From positions 124,001 to 188,000 of the forward strand of contig JANTQA010000038.1 of assembly GCA_027625915.1 (NCBI GenBank): a DNA stretch of 64,000 bases, given 5' to 3'. The position numbers and the translations under genes are program-made. This DNA comes from Anaeramoeba flamelloides (taxonomy: Eukaryota > Metamonada > Anaeramoebidae). Shown in pieces: positions 21,972-36,155 of this stretch (position 1 is the first letter of the stretch; each line of letters opens with the position of its first letter). Under the pieces are notes generated by a model. It saw only the letters and a program-made list of their open reading frames with translations, searched no databases and was not told where the DNA came from.

Positions 21972-23472
21972 TACCAATTAATCAAATACCTTCACTAACA
22001 AAGATACTTTTTTATAAAATGTAAAAAAAAAAATTGCCAGTTGGTTAGAAATACCTTTTAAGTTACCCTATTATTTCCCTTTTTCATTTTTTTTTTCTAA
22101 ATAGTAACAAGTTATTAACAAACTATTTTCCATTTAATTAAAAAAAAACGGATTTTTGAAAAATTTTGATTCACTTTATATCTTATTGGGTGTAGCTTTG
22201 TGGGGTTTATCCCATATTCTTATCAAAAACAATTTTTCGAATGTTTTATCCGAAACTTAGGACAATATCAAGAACGTACCAAGATCTATAGATTGTAAAA
22301 TTACATTGGACCGACCTCAATTTTTCTGGAAATTTTTTAACAATGAACCAATTTACATAAAATTTTATATTTCATTTTATAATCCTAAAAACTGGAATTA
22401 TAATAATAAAAATACCTTTAATATCAGATTCTAAAAATATTAACTAAAGGAATTATATTATAAAAATAAAACCATTTGCCAATCTCAAAAAAAATCCAAT
22501 ATTTTTTATTTTTAGATATCAGAAATAATTATTTTTTATATACAAAGTCAATTTCATTGTAGGTAGAATACATTTTGAGTTTTTTATTTAACCTATTATT
22601 TGATTTTTAAATTTATTTGTCAAATTAAAAACTTTTTAAAAATCAATATAATTTTTGATAAATAAAACAATCTAAAGGAATTAATTTTTCAAAGAGAGAC
22701 AATAAAAATAATCTTATACACTCTTATTAAACAAAAACATATTCAACAAAACATTTCTTTAAATCTTGATTTACTTTAGGAATATTTCATTGATGGGGGG
22801 AATTATTACCTAATATAGAAACACTAAAAATATTAAAAAGAGGGAATAACTTTGTTTGACTTAAAAAAGTACCTACTTTACCGAAAAACATATATAAAGA
22901 GAAACTTACCAAAGGACTTAACTTTTGAGAAAAATAACAAATTATTTCCAAAAGGAGGAAAATTGAATCGAAAAATTTAATCACTATCAATTCCTTTATT
23001 CTATTTTCTTCAAATTATTCTTTTTCTTTCTTTTTTCTTTTCCCAATTTTTTTTTTTTTTTCATTATTTTTCTTTTTCTTTTTCTTTATGTAGAAGATTA
23101 CCTTTAAAAAAGGAGTTATTGAAAAGAATAATAATCATTTTTTAAATTGAGACGATGTAATGTCTTTTTAAATTTATTTAATTATCAGCATAAAAATCTT
23201 CTTGTTTTACTTTTTTCAGTAAAATTTCTGTAATAAGAAATTAGTAATTCTCTTTTCAGAAATTATAACTTACTTTTTTTTTTAGTTTTTAGTTTTATTG
23301 TATTTAATTTTAAAATTATCAGGTTTTTATGATTTTAGAATTATGAAAAAGTGAATTACCATTCAGTTTTAATAATTATTTACCAATTAATACCGAAGAA
23401 TATTTTTATTTTTTTTTAATTTATTATTTCTAGTGAATTACAATTTTTGAAATTGGGTTTATATATATATAT
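21972..23472. other. Intergenic, no supported gene
   Basis: AT-rich, with poly-pyrimidine runs near 23020-23080. The open frame at 22787-22990 (-) matches no family I know. Confidence 0.45.
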
Positions 23473-24962
23473 CCCTTAGCACCCCGGATTTGCCTAAATT
23501 TCATCAAGTGTTTTAAATTAGATTTAAAATGATGATGATCTACTAATATATTAATTTTCTTATTTTTCTTTAATCCAGATTTGAATTATTAAAAAAAGTC
23601 AAAAATAGTTCAAAGATAAAGAAGTGAAGTTATTGATTTTTTTTTTGAAATTGAAAAAAAAAAAATAATTATTCATTTTTACATTTTTTTTAAAGATTTT
23701 TATTTTTATTTTATTTTTTTAAATCGGAAATTTTTATTACATTAATAGTAATTCAAAACTCAACACATTAATTTATTAATAATAACCACCAAAAAATTTT
23801 GCTAATTTTATGATAAAAAAAAAAAAAAAAAATAAAATAATTTTAAATTTAATTTTTTTTTTTTAGAAAAAAATTTCAATAAATATCCAATTAAGAGAAA
23901 AATGAAATTGATTTCTTTAGGCCAAAATTAAATTTTTAATATGATTAATTTTCTAAAACTTTTATTTAAGCAATAGATAATAATTGAAAAAAAAAAAAAA
24001 AAAAAAATTGTAAAAATAATTTAAATTTATTAAATTGAATAAAACAAATATAAATTACTTTTTAATCGATAAAATATTTATACTTAAATTTAAAATAAAA
24101 TAAAAAATAATTCTTAAATATTATTCCAATATAATAAAATAATCTCCGAAACCAAATTTTTTTATTGCATTTTGTTATTGGTAAAAATTTGAATAATATA
24201 TTTGCAATATTTGGATTATTCCTTAATAAATTAATCCAGATCTTGTTAAATAAGTTTTGATATAAGGTCTCTAATTTAAAAATATTGTTTATTTTATGTC
24301 TAGATTTTAAAAAGTCAAAAATTAAAAAATTGTAAAAAATAAAAAAAAAAAAATCAATTATTAATCTGACTCGAAATATTGGCCAAATCATTTAAAATTG
24401 AAAAAAATCTTGTTGAAAAAATTGTAAAATTTTGCAATGAAAAAAAATTTGATTTTTTTTTTCTAATTTAATTTGCATTTTTTTTTATTTTTAAATTATT
24501 TAGAATCTAATATAGATATTGATATTGAATAGTAAACAGTAGATAAAACAAATTTTCTATGTGATGTTATAATATCTTTTATAATGAATAAATTATTTAA
24601 TCAAGCATTTTAGGCAATTTTGGGGTGCAAAGTCCCCAAAAAATTTCCAGTAAAGTATGATGTGTTTTAAATGTTAAAACTAAGAGGTTTTTGATGTCTA
24701 GACAAACTTTTCAAAAAAAAAAAAAAAAAATTTATTTGGACAAAATTTGGAAAAAATAATAAAATCACAATAACCAAAAAAAAATTCCCAATGATGAAAA
24801 TTTTTTTTCAAGTTATTTTTTTATTCTAAACAACTATACAATTTTTAATTATAAAATTTTCTTTCTAAGATAATTGTTTATTAATTCTAAACCTTATTAT
24901 CCTTTGATAACATTTCAAATTAAAATTTTTGTTTGAAATGTTTTTAGGTTATTTGGGGCGCT

Positions 24963-24967
<5 letters not shown>
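23473..24967. mobile_element. TA-flanked inverted-repeat element (family B), 1.5 kb
   Basis: The left end is CCCTTAGCACCCCGG and the right end is GGGGCGCTAAGGG, inverted copies of each other, both inside TATA tracts. A second right-end-like sequence lies at about 24608-24637 (TTTAGGCAATTTTGGGGTG), so two related elements may be nested. The first 600 bp are homologous to 34549-35155 within a SIN3 intron. The frame at 24062-24391 (-) has no transposase motif that I can see. Probably non-autonomous and old. Confidence 0.55.
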
Positions 24968-24999
<32 letters not shown>

Positions 25000-27900
25000 A
25001 ATTACAATATAAACAAATCATCTCTTTTTTCCCTATTTCAAAAACAGTGAAGTTCAACTGTTAAGATCAAATATAAATTTTATTTGTGTTTATTTCAAAA
25101 CTTGTTAGTAAATAATTTTCACAAACTTAAACGTACTTATATTATTGAACTAATGTAAGGTTTTTCATTGCAATTCAAGGTTAATAATCTTTACTCAATA
25201 TTTTTATCCAAAAATAGATCTATCGAAGAAGGGATAATTTATTGAAAACATTCTTAAAAAAGACAATTTGGCTTATTTTTAATCCTTTTTTGTGTATTTT
25301 TTGTATCTAAAAATTTAAAATTTTAATCCAAATTCCCAGGTTTTAGTGCTTTTAGGATAAATCTACACTCCAAAAAGGAAAATATTTTTCAACCTTTAGA
25401 GAATACAAAAAAATAACAGTTAAAAATTTAAGAAAAAATAATTTTTTTAACTCTCCATTAAATTTTCAAAACAAAACAAAAATATATGGTTCTTATTCAA
25501 TGAATGATAATGACTAGAAAATTTTTTATAGAGTCTTTTCATTTTTAAAAGGGTTTCCAATTATTTATTTAAACCAAAATGAATTTTGGTAACTTGTGAT
25601 TATCAAATTGATTACTTAACTTTTAAAAATCTATTAAAAAAAAAAAAATTCTTTTTCTTAACTGATCTTTCAAAGATAACTTTATTAGACTTTCAAATAA
25701 TACCAGATATAAAGTTTCTTTTAAACCTTCAGAAATATTCATTTCAAAGGGTAGATAAAATATAAACAATTTTTTTTTTCAATTCTCAAATTAAATTCTT
25801 TCCCTCCTCATTATTTTGAAGAAATAAAAACAAGTCCAACTAAAAGCAATTTAAAATAAACATTTTTAAATATTTAAAATTCTGATCTTTTTATCTTTTT
25901 GATATAAAATTTAAATTGTCTTTATTATGATTTGATATTTATATTGATTCACATTTTTTGTGAGAAGAGGGCCATTTTGAAACAACAATATTCTCAATAA
26001 AATAATCATTTAATCCAAATTATTACATTAATTGTTATATTTAAAGCAAAAAATAAAAAAAAATTATTGGAAAATGTTTTGAATAAATTCAAATCAAAAA
26101 TTCATTACCGTTTTATTATTTTAAATCTGGAAATTCAATTTTGTACATGAAAATTTCATTTTTTATTTGAACAATTCAAGAAATATTTCAGATAAAATTA
26201 AAATCAAAAGAAAAAAATAAAATTAAATGAGAAGGACCATGAAATTCACACCACAAGTTGTTCAAAATAAGATAAAAAATCCATTTAACTTGTAACATTA
26301 ATTTTAATATTTTTTTAAAACTTTTGGTGAATAGAGTAAATAGCATTTGTTGAAAATTTTTTTAAAATTGTAAAGTCTTCGTCAAGTTGTCGATCTATAG
26401 TTCGGTTTCTTAAACTTTTTTCTTGAAATTTCTCACAACAACATGTAAATTAAGATCTTTCTTTTGTTTTTTTGAATTGTTCTTTTTTAAATTTATAATA
26501 ATTACAAGTTGCAAAATCGAAGGCTTTTAAAAAAGAGATCATTTTGCATTTATGGGGCCCAATGTTGTGAGATTATGGTGCGTGTTCTTTCTTCAGATTT
26601 TTTTGAGAAAAACATCAATTTACAATCGAAACCTTCTCTTAAAAATTGTTCTTTCATAATTTCATTATCTTTTTTTCAATTTGAAAATCTAACTTTTCTT
26701 TAATGTTTCTGAGATCACCTAAAGACAAACAGAAAAACAAGCATTAGTGAAGGAGCAAAAATATAAAACATAACACAAATGTCAATCTATTATTTTGAAA
26801 AATTAATTGAAAAAGATAAAAAAAAATAGAGTCTACATTCTTTCACATATTAATTCAACTAACAGTAACTGAAATTTTCAGGTGGTAATTTATTCTGAAC
26901 TGTTTTGGTCAACCATTTGATTGAAAAATTTAAGAGATTAGTGATTGGTGATTTCAATTTTTGAAGATACAAGCTAAAAAAAGTTCCAAATTTTGTTTGC
27001 TCACGAAATTTAAATTTGTTGCCAAAAAACAATTCAACACAAGTTTTTAAAGAAATGTTAATTTGGAAAGCATGTGAAAGAAAAGTTTTATTGTTTTCAC
27101 AAGTAGTCACATTCAGCCAAGTAAGTGCCCTTTGCTTATAATGATTGGCTCTGTTGAAAACACTCTTCCTGGGCTAACACCCAGTGAACAGTTAGATCGT
27201 TTTGTGTTACCAAATCTAAAACGATCAAAAGAATTCAAAGATTCTGAAAACCCAACCATATACGCATGACATCTTACAATTTTCAAAATATAGATGCACC
27301 CCAAAATACAACACGTTCCCACACAAACAAAACAAGTAAAAACTAGAAAGACAGATTGTAATTCAATGTTTTTTTTTTTGGTGTTGAGGTGTTACTTCTT
27401 TTTTATCTAGTGCTTAGAAAATGTTTATTTTTGGAGCACCTAATTATTTTGGAAATTAACCGAACGCCTTTTTGGTGTCTGGAAGATCAGAGTTGATAGA
27501 AAAAGAAAAATTACGATTTTGTTGATTTTGATCAATCTCAATTTCTATTGAAGTGAGGATCTTGCTTGAGTCTGAAAATTTCTGAGAAGAGAACGAAACT
27601 TATTACAAATAAAAATAATAAAAGATTAAAAAACTAATTTCTCTAAGATAATGTTGTCCAATTTGCTTCTTTCAACAGTTAAATTTCTTCATAGTCAAAC
27701 TTTCAAAACAACCTTTTTGAAAATGTCTTGATTTTATTTGATGTTTTTCATTTAAAAATTTTTTTTAATTTTCCAAAAATCTTCAAAAATTTATGTAAAA
27801 TATTCAAGAGTTGATCACAATACTAAGTTTAAAAAAAATCAGACAAGAGCTCTCTCATAAATTTTTTTTTGATACAATCTGAAGAAATATTATTAAAGTT

Positions 27901-28116
27901 ATTTTAACAACAAACTAAATACGCAAACGATTTTCTAAAAATGAGTATATGTTATAAACTGCTAATTTGATTCGAATTTGGATTTTAAGATCATTTTTTT
28001 TTCTTTATTTGCTTTTTTGTTTTTTTCAACTAACACTGTTCCTTATTTAAAAATTTGATATTAATTTCTTTTATTCTTGTTCAAGATACTGTAATCTTAA
28101 AAACAAGAACTTATAG
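24968..28116. other. Intergenic, 3.1 kb, with a coding-like patch near 27.1 kb
   Basis: Upstream region of SIN3. Mostly AT-rich. About 26500-27650 is less biased. The + strand frame 27141-27269 encodes 42 aa with balanced composition (MIGSVENTLPGLTPSEQLD at its start) and is open in the reverse frame too. I cannot assign either to a gene, and no splice partner is evident. Confidence 0.4.
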
Positions 28117-31100
28117 ATGACATCAAAAAACAACAAAGAATCAAAAGACCATGCTTTTAATTCAGTAGAAACATTTGGCCAAGGCTATTCGTTAGATAAT
28201 AATTTATCAACGCTTGACAATTCACCAAATCAACAAGCCGTAATTCAAATTGAAAATCAGAATAGTTTGTTAATTCATAATTCAATATTTCAAGGACTCA
28301 AATTTTTGAAAAGAAATCAGAGGTAAAATTATTTTCTTTGAAAAAAAAATATTTTTTCATTCAAAAAATTAATAATTATAATGTTGTATTTAACTTTTTT
28401 CAAATGTCTGTTTTCAAACAAAATTCATTTTCCTTCATAACTGTCTTTTGCTTCAATAATCTTCCAATTCATTTTATTATTATTTTTTTGTGTACCCAAG
28501 TCTTTACCAAAAGGACCAAATCCTCGTTCTTAAATTTCAACAAATACTCAATGGCTTTTTAGAAAATAAATTAAATAACACACAGACCCTTAATCAGTTG
28601 AGGTATCTTTTTAAAAATTATACTGGCTTACTCCAAAACTTTGAAGAAATTCTCGGTCAACCACAACAAACCCACGAAAAGAAGAAAAGTACTCAAAAAC
28701 TGAATTTAGTCGAAGACTTTGCCATTACCTTTATATACTCTGTGAAGCAAAAGTATAGTATCAAATCACCAACCTATAAATTATTTGTATCCAAGCTAAA
28801 TTCTTTTCAAAATAATAAAATCTCACTTGAAAAGGTAATTGTTTTTTCCATTTTCTTTTTTTCTTTTCTTGACAGTATTGTACCTTACAGAAAAACAACA
28901 AACTTGAATTTTTTTTTTTTCTTTTTTCTAATGGCTGAGTTTTTGAGATCAAATTGGGAAAAATATTTTGATCTTGCAAGTTTTCTGTTTCAAGATTCAA
29001 AGATTCCTTTCCTTTAGAATTTTAATTTTAAACCAAAAGGTGGTGTTTCTAATATAACAGTATAAGTGCTATTCAAAAAAAGAAAATTCCCTCGATTTCA
29101 CTGAACTACCTGGAAAGATCTGAATGAAAAAAGAAGTTTGTTGAATCAAAATACAAATACAATTATTACAGCCATTCCATCATTACCTCGAAAATTTATA
29201 AGACACAGAAATTGGTTGTATTTGATAAAAAGGTGTTTTATGAAAAATAAAACTCAATATCTATAATAAGATAAAAATTTCAATTTCTCTGACGATATAT
29301 GAGCAATTTTTTTTATATCATAAACAAAGCTAAAAATTAAATATCAAAAGAAATTACAAAAATCACAGAAACTTGAAAGTATTTTTTGATCATTGTTTAT
29401 AAATGGTTTAAACCTGAGATTTTAGCAATTTTGGAAATTGAAGATCCTCAATAATGTATATTTATTACAAATTTATTTGTCAATTTCAAAACCAAAAAAT
29501 AGATAGCTTCTTTTTAATCTTCTTCAAAAAATTTTACAATTTATGATAAACTTTATTAACCATTTTACGGTTTGTTATACAGGATTAAAATTTAAAATAG
29601 AAAATCAATTGCCATGCCTTATAAAATTTGAGGGTAGGCTTGAAAGGGTGTTTAGGGTATTTGAATATCAAATGGGAAAATAATCTCTTATCTTACAATT
29701 CAAAAAAAAAAAGTAGTTTTCTCGAATAAAAAAGTGAGAAAATAAAGTTTGAAAAAATGTTCTTGTTATTTTACGAATTATTTACAGTCTAAATACTTTT
29801 TAATACACATTCCAATGAATCAAATTAAGTACACTTTTTTTTTATTGTCATAATCCTTATGATCTAAAGCACATAATTTTTTTTGGAATAATTACTTGAG
29901 TTGAAAAAAAAACAACTGTGTTTCATTATTACAAATCTTTTTATAGAGTGTATTAGTTTTTTTTTTTGGAACTTATTTTGATTATTATATGCCTTATACA
30001 GCCCTTCCAACCCTACCCTCAAATTTTATAAGGCATGGCAATTGATTTTCTATTTTAAATTTTAATCCTGTATAACAAACCGTAAAATGGTTAATAAAGT
30101 TTATCATAAATTTTAAAAGTTATAGAAGAAGATTAAAAAGAAGCTATCTATTTTTTGGTTTTGAAATTGACAAATAAATTTGTAAAAAATATACATTACA
30201 GTCAGTTTCAAATTTAAGGCACAAACTTTCAACGAAATTTAAGGCACAAAAAAATCTCAAATTAACATACAAAATTTGGAATTTTTTTTTAACAATTTAT
30301 TTTCTTAGAATTTGAATTTTGTGCCTTAATTTGAGATTTTTATTGTGTATTAAATTTCGTAGAAAGTTTGTACCTTAAAAGTGGAACTAACTTTAATTCT
30401 GATCTTCAATTTCCAAAATTGCTAAAATCTCAGGTTTAAACAATTATATAAACAATCCAAAAAGACTTTCAAGTTTCTGTGATTTCTTTTCTTTTTTTTT
30501 GAAATTTAATTTTTCTCTTTGTTTATGATAAAAAAAATATTTCACATATGATGTATAGTATTTAAAAAAATACCTGACATCAAAATAACCACAAGTACCA
30601 TTTTTAATGGCTAATTTTAGTGAAATTCTTATGTAATTGTTTAATAATTTCTTCTATTTAAGAATCAAACTCTGAAAATTACAGCTGTTTCAACTCAGGT
30701 GTGAATCGCACTCATTCGTTGAATGGTCGAGAAACATTTTAAATTGACTTGGAATGTTTCCCGACCATTCAACGAATGAGTGCGATTCACACCTGAGTTT
30801 AAACAGCTGTATAACTATTCACTTATTAGAATGACGGATAATTAAATGAAACTTGTTCAAAACAATATCTGTGTTAATTGTTTTGATTTGGAAAAAATCT
30901 GCTTGTTATAATCTGAGTTTGACCTGGAAGAACGAAAAAAAATGATATTGTTCTAGAGATAAGATTATATTAATCGTCTTTACTCAAACTCTACAATATC
31001 ATCTTATATCACTTTGAACAATCTCATTATTTTGAGTCTTGAAGAGGAACCAAAACGAAGAATTATAATTGGTGATTGTTGAACAAACGAAACAATATGG

Positions 31101-34100
31101 AGATGCTCTTTATTTTTTCAACTCGGGATCTAACTTGTCGAAACAAAAAACAAGTCAAACAAATAAAAACAAAACAAATACTAATTTGTTATTTTTTAAT
31201 GTAACTTTGAAGAACTTGTTCTTCAAAGGATCACATTCTCTCAATGTAGTTAGCGAAAAAATTGAAGTTAAATTTGAAATTTTTATAATTGCAGACAAAA
31301 CTTGGAATAAATTTTACAGAGAAAAACTCGATAGTCCATCCTTTGAATGAGATCTCTATTTCCTCTTTTGTTTCCCGTTTGTCTACCAATTTTCGAAAAC
31401 GATCAAACTTAAAAATATACATGCAACTGGTGTTCTTAACAATGAAAGATTTTGAAGATTCCTCAAAAATTTCTTGATTTGACCTGACATATTAAAAAAA
31501 AAATGTTTTGTCTTTTTTTAACTAATTATGAGAACAATATTTTGGAAATATAAAATCAAAAATTTTCATTTATTAATTCAAAAATTACAGTAATAGTATT
31601 TCACAATAAATTATTAGATTTTTTAGAACGAACAACAATTAATAACTGTTATTAATGAAATTTTTTTTTTTGGGTTACTTTTCCAAATCTAAAAATAGAA
31701 TCACATAATAATAATATTCCAGAATATTTAAAATTTATATTTAAAACCTCTAAAAGTAATTATTTTTTCATTTTTTTCCTATCAAGATTTCCAAATCTTG
31801 TTTTCATAAAATCCTGGTATGAAATACCAACGAGACAGTATTAGCCCAGTCCAATTACCAAGATCCCATATTTTTTTCGAAAGGGATATTCAATTGGTTT
31901 TGGTTAAATTCACATTACAACAGTTAATCCAGTCTTGTTAAGATCTAATAAGAACAAGCTTGAATGGGCCAAGATCTAGTGAGGCCTAGTTTATTATTTC
32001 TTATCATAGTTTTTTTTATATTACTTTTACCTTCCCTACAAACACTTAAAAAAAAGAAAAAAGATATGCCCAAACATCTTAAAAAAAGGTAATTTGGAAA
32101 AAGTAAAAAATATAAAAAATAGAACTTTAATTTTTTAATCTCCTTCTTTTTCATGTCAATTAAATACCTTTATTTTTGAAAAACAAAACAAAACAAAACA
32201 ATAAAAAAAAACAAACAATAAAAAATAGATGTGTTATGATATTTCAATTTTATTTAAAGATCATCCAGAATTAATTGAAAATTTTAAACAATTTTTACCA
32301 AATTCAAATGATTATCACGTTATTAATGGAATTTTACAAATAAAGAATAACAAGGGGTTAAAAATCGAGAATATTGACGAGTACAAAATCCAAACAAGAA
32401 AAAACAGTTCTTCTACTAAAAAAAGGATTTCTAAAAAAATTGACTTCAATGAAAAACAATATAAATATGAAAATATAAAAGATGAAGCAGAAGAAATAAA
32501 TTCATCCAATGAAAGTTTGGATTCAGATGAATTTGAAAAAATTAGAATTAACAATAAAAACCTTGAATTGAATGATAAAATGGGAATGTATTCAAAGCAA
32601 GACCATCTTCAATATGAAAGTTTATCTGATTTAGAAATAGAAGAAGAGGATACGGACAATCAATTCAAATACGAATGTAACTTGATGGATGACGAAGACA
32701 AAGACGATGACGATGACGATGACGATGAAAGCAATGACTGGGAAGAATACGAACAACGGAAAGAGTTTGATGGGTTAACTGAAGAATTTGATAATAAAGA
32801 AACACAAAAAATTATCAATTCCCTACATTTGCAAACATTTCCTAAAGAAAAGGAATATTTTGCAAAATTAAAACAAATTATCTCTGCAGAAAATTACCAT
32901 CATGTTCTCAGAATAGTATCGCTTTATAATGCCTCGTTGCTTTTGAAAAGTGATTTAATGATTTTAATAAAAAAATTCATACATCCAAAGCGATATTCGA
33001 AATTATATCTGGAGTTTAAACAATTAATATATTATGGAAATTTAAATATTCAGGATTGGGAAAAACAAGTTATAGTTCCAATTAGAGATTTAGATTTTAC
33101 TAAATTGACTCGATCGTGTAAATCTTATTATTATTTGCCAAAAGAAGTAAGAAACTATTTTATTTATTCTTATTATTATTCCCAGTGTTTTTTTTCTTTG
33201 AAATATTCTATTTTAACAAATTCTTATCATAATTTAGTTGTATTACTATATTTGATTTTCTTTTAGTTTTTTTTAACATTCTTAATTTATTTAATTTTTT
33301 TTTACCAAAAGTTATAGAATCATAATGATTTTTTATAAATTAAAATTCATAATTCTTTATAAGCTCTGACACTTTTTTAAAATATAAATATTTGTAAGAA
33401 ATTGAATTTTATCCTCAAAGTGAAAAAATTTTAAACACATAAACTTTATTACAGTCAAAAGGGTATACAAACAAACAGTTTTTTTCAACTATCAATTCTT
33501 TTTTTTTTTAATTGACCTTTGAAGAACAAATAAAAAATAATATGATTAATACACACCCAAGAACAATTGATACTCTTATGAAATAAAACTAATAAAACAA
33601 TAGATTTTCTTAAAAATTGAAAAAATAAAATTATATTGTGACAATTGAAAAAAAAAAAAACAACAATGTTCATTTTGATCTCTTATTGAAGAACAAATAA
33701 AATTTCAATCGAAATCAATACCATTTCTTTACAATCATTTGCACATTTCAAAAAAAAGTTTTTTTTCTAACCAAATGACTATAGATCTTGCAATAAAAAA
33801 AAAAAATGTAAATGAATTATGCCAAAAAAATAAATGAAAAAAAAAAAGCAAAATGTGTAAAAAATAATATAAATTTTGAAAATTATCAAAAAACAATTTT
33901 TTTGTTCTAAAATCAATTCAAACCCTTAAAAACATGTAATTCACTCATCGCAACGGGGTTACTTTAACTGGAAAATGGTTTATATTGTTTATTTTATAAA
34001 AAAAATGGAATAAACCATTTTTTAAAAAAAAGTACAAAAAATAAAAGATCAACACCTTTTTTAATTGAAAATATATAAAATCACAGATACCTGAAAATGA

Positions 34101-36067
34101 AAAATAATTTTCTATTAAAAGAAGAAACAAATTATCTTCAGAAAATAATTCATTTTATATTATTATCAATCAAATCAACAAATAAAATATTAGATATAAG
34201 TTATATCAAAATCCTAATTAGTAGCTTTTGGAGATCTCAAAAATCGTAAATATTTCAACAAATTTTTAATAATTGAGCAACTTAAAGAAAAATTCTGATG
34301 AAAGGAGAGTATCATAAAAACTGTTATTGTGTTTAACACCCATTTTCTCTTTATTCAATTATTTTTTCTTCTATTTAATCGATCATACTTTGAATTTTTA
34401 GTAAAAGCTTTTTATTTAAAATAGTATTGAACTTTTTTTTTTTTTTTTTTTTTTCACCTTTTTCCACAACACCAACTTTCATTTGTTACAAATATCAAGC
34501 GAAAAAAAAAAAAAAAAAAAAAAAAAGACAAATAATGAACCAGTATATCCTTTATCACCCGGATTGTTCTAAAATTTTGGCAGGTTAAAAATAAAAAGAT
34601 TTAAAATAATATTGATATACAAATAATTTTTTTTGTTAATTATCTTTATTCCAAATTTTAAGTAAAATAATAAAAATCAAAATAGTTTAAAGATAAAATA
34701 GTTAATTATATAATTGCATTTTTTTTTTTTTATTGAGAAAAAAAAATAATGAATTATTTATTTTTGCGATTTTTTTTAAAGATGATTTTTTTTTTTTTAT
34801 TATTTTTGAAATTTTATTATTATAGTTATTGAAAACTTAATACATTTATTTCTTAATAATAATAATTAAATAATTTTGTTACTTTTAGGATAAAAAAAAT
34901 AAAGAAAAAAATAAATTACTCAAAAAAATATAAATTTTTTTTCAAAAGATAAAATTTCAAAAAATATCCAATCAAGAGAAAAATGAAATTTATTTCTTTT
35001 GACCAAAATTAACAGTTTAATTGGAATAATTTTTTAAAACCTTTAACATCGATTAGAACAATACAAAATAACTGAACCAACAAAAAAAAAAAAAAAAATG
35101 TTAAAATAATTTAATTTAATATATTGGAAAAAAATCAATAAAAACATTTTTAATCACTAAAAAAAAACACTCAATTAATTTTTTATATTTAATAATACAC
35201 TATTATAATTATTTAACTTAAAATTAAAATTTATGAATTGATAGTATCATAGAATAAAAAATTCTGGAAAAAGCAAATTAGATAAATCTATTTTAAATGT
35301 TAAATGGGTTAACATTTCATCTGGGTATGAATATACAACACAGGAATATAATGAACCAAATCCACATGAAGATAAGTTATTTTATTTTGAAGATCAGAGG
35401 CATGAAATTGACATTGAATTAGGGAAAAATAAAAAAATTTTGCGACAGTTAGAGCAATTAATACGAAATATCAAAACATTCTCAAAAGAAGAATTAAAAA
35501 ATTTCACTCTTGAACCAATGATTCAAAGTAAATTTTTTTTAAATAGAATTTATACCTTATATGGCAATTCTTATCAAATAGTCGTTGAAGGTATCAAAAA
35601 GAATCCAATAATGACACTTAATTTACTTTTTGAACGTTTCAAAGAAAAAGATAGGAAATTACAAAAGACATTTTTGGAGCTAAATCGCACTTGGACAAAA
35701 AATCTGATTAATTACCAAAACAATTATTTACAATTCCAAAACCAACAATATCAAAAAAATGAAACTGAAAAGCTTTCAAAACATTTTTTATTAAATGAAA
35801 TCCATTTGAAGGAAAAAGACAAACCATATAAAATCTGCGGTTTTGAAAATGAATATCATAACAAAGAAATTATTCATTCAATCATCCAGTTATTATCTTT
35901 AGCAATAACAAATTTTAATATTACAGAAACCATTGATGATCAGAAATTACTTTTTGTAAATCAAAATTCTGAACAGGACATGAATCAAGAAGATGTGAAA
36001 AACCATATATTAATTTTACTAGAATCTTGGTTATTAAAATTTTATTTTTTTTGGGGTGGTGATAATG

Positions 36068-36155
<88 letters not shown>

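Larger units (their letters stand above)
28835..32228 (+). other. SIN3 intron 2, 3394 bp, repeat-filled
   Basis: The interval splits PAH2 exactly. It contains two inverted copies of a TA-flanked element (29168-29651 and 30000-30555), one MITE (30199-30393) and one GC-richer palindrome (30682-30809). Open frames at 31069-31350 and 31289-31477 have no ATG or no recognisable domain. I treat them as chance or as gene debris. Confidence 0.8.

Noticed and set aside
24062-24391. 109-residue minus-strand frame within the family B element as a transposase
   Set aside because: Almost only Phe, Ile, Leu, Asn and Lys, with no catalytic triad or helix-turn-helix pattern that I can see.
31069-31477. Open frames inside SIN3 intron 2
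   Set aside because: The longest has no ATG and neither shows a domain; they overlap each other in different frames.
28490-33266. Two or three independent small genes at 28117-28326, 28490-29017 and 32229-33266
   Set aside because: Each begins or ends inside a PAH domain or the HDAC-interaction region, and the phases join exactly into one SIN3 protein.
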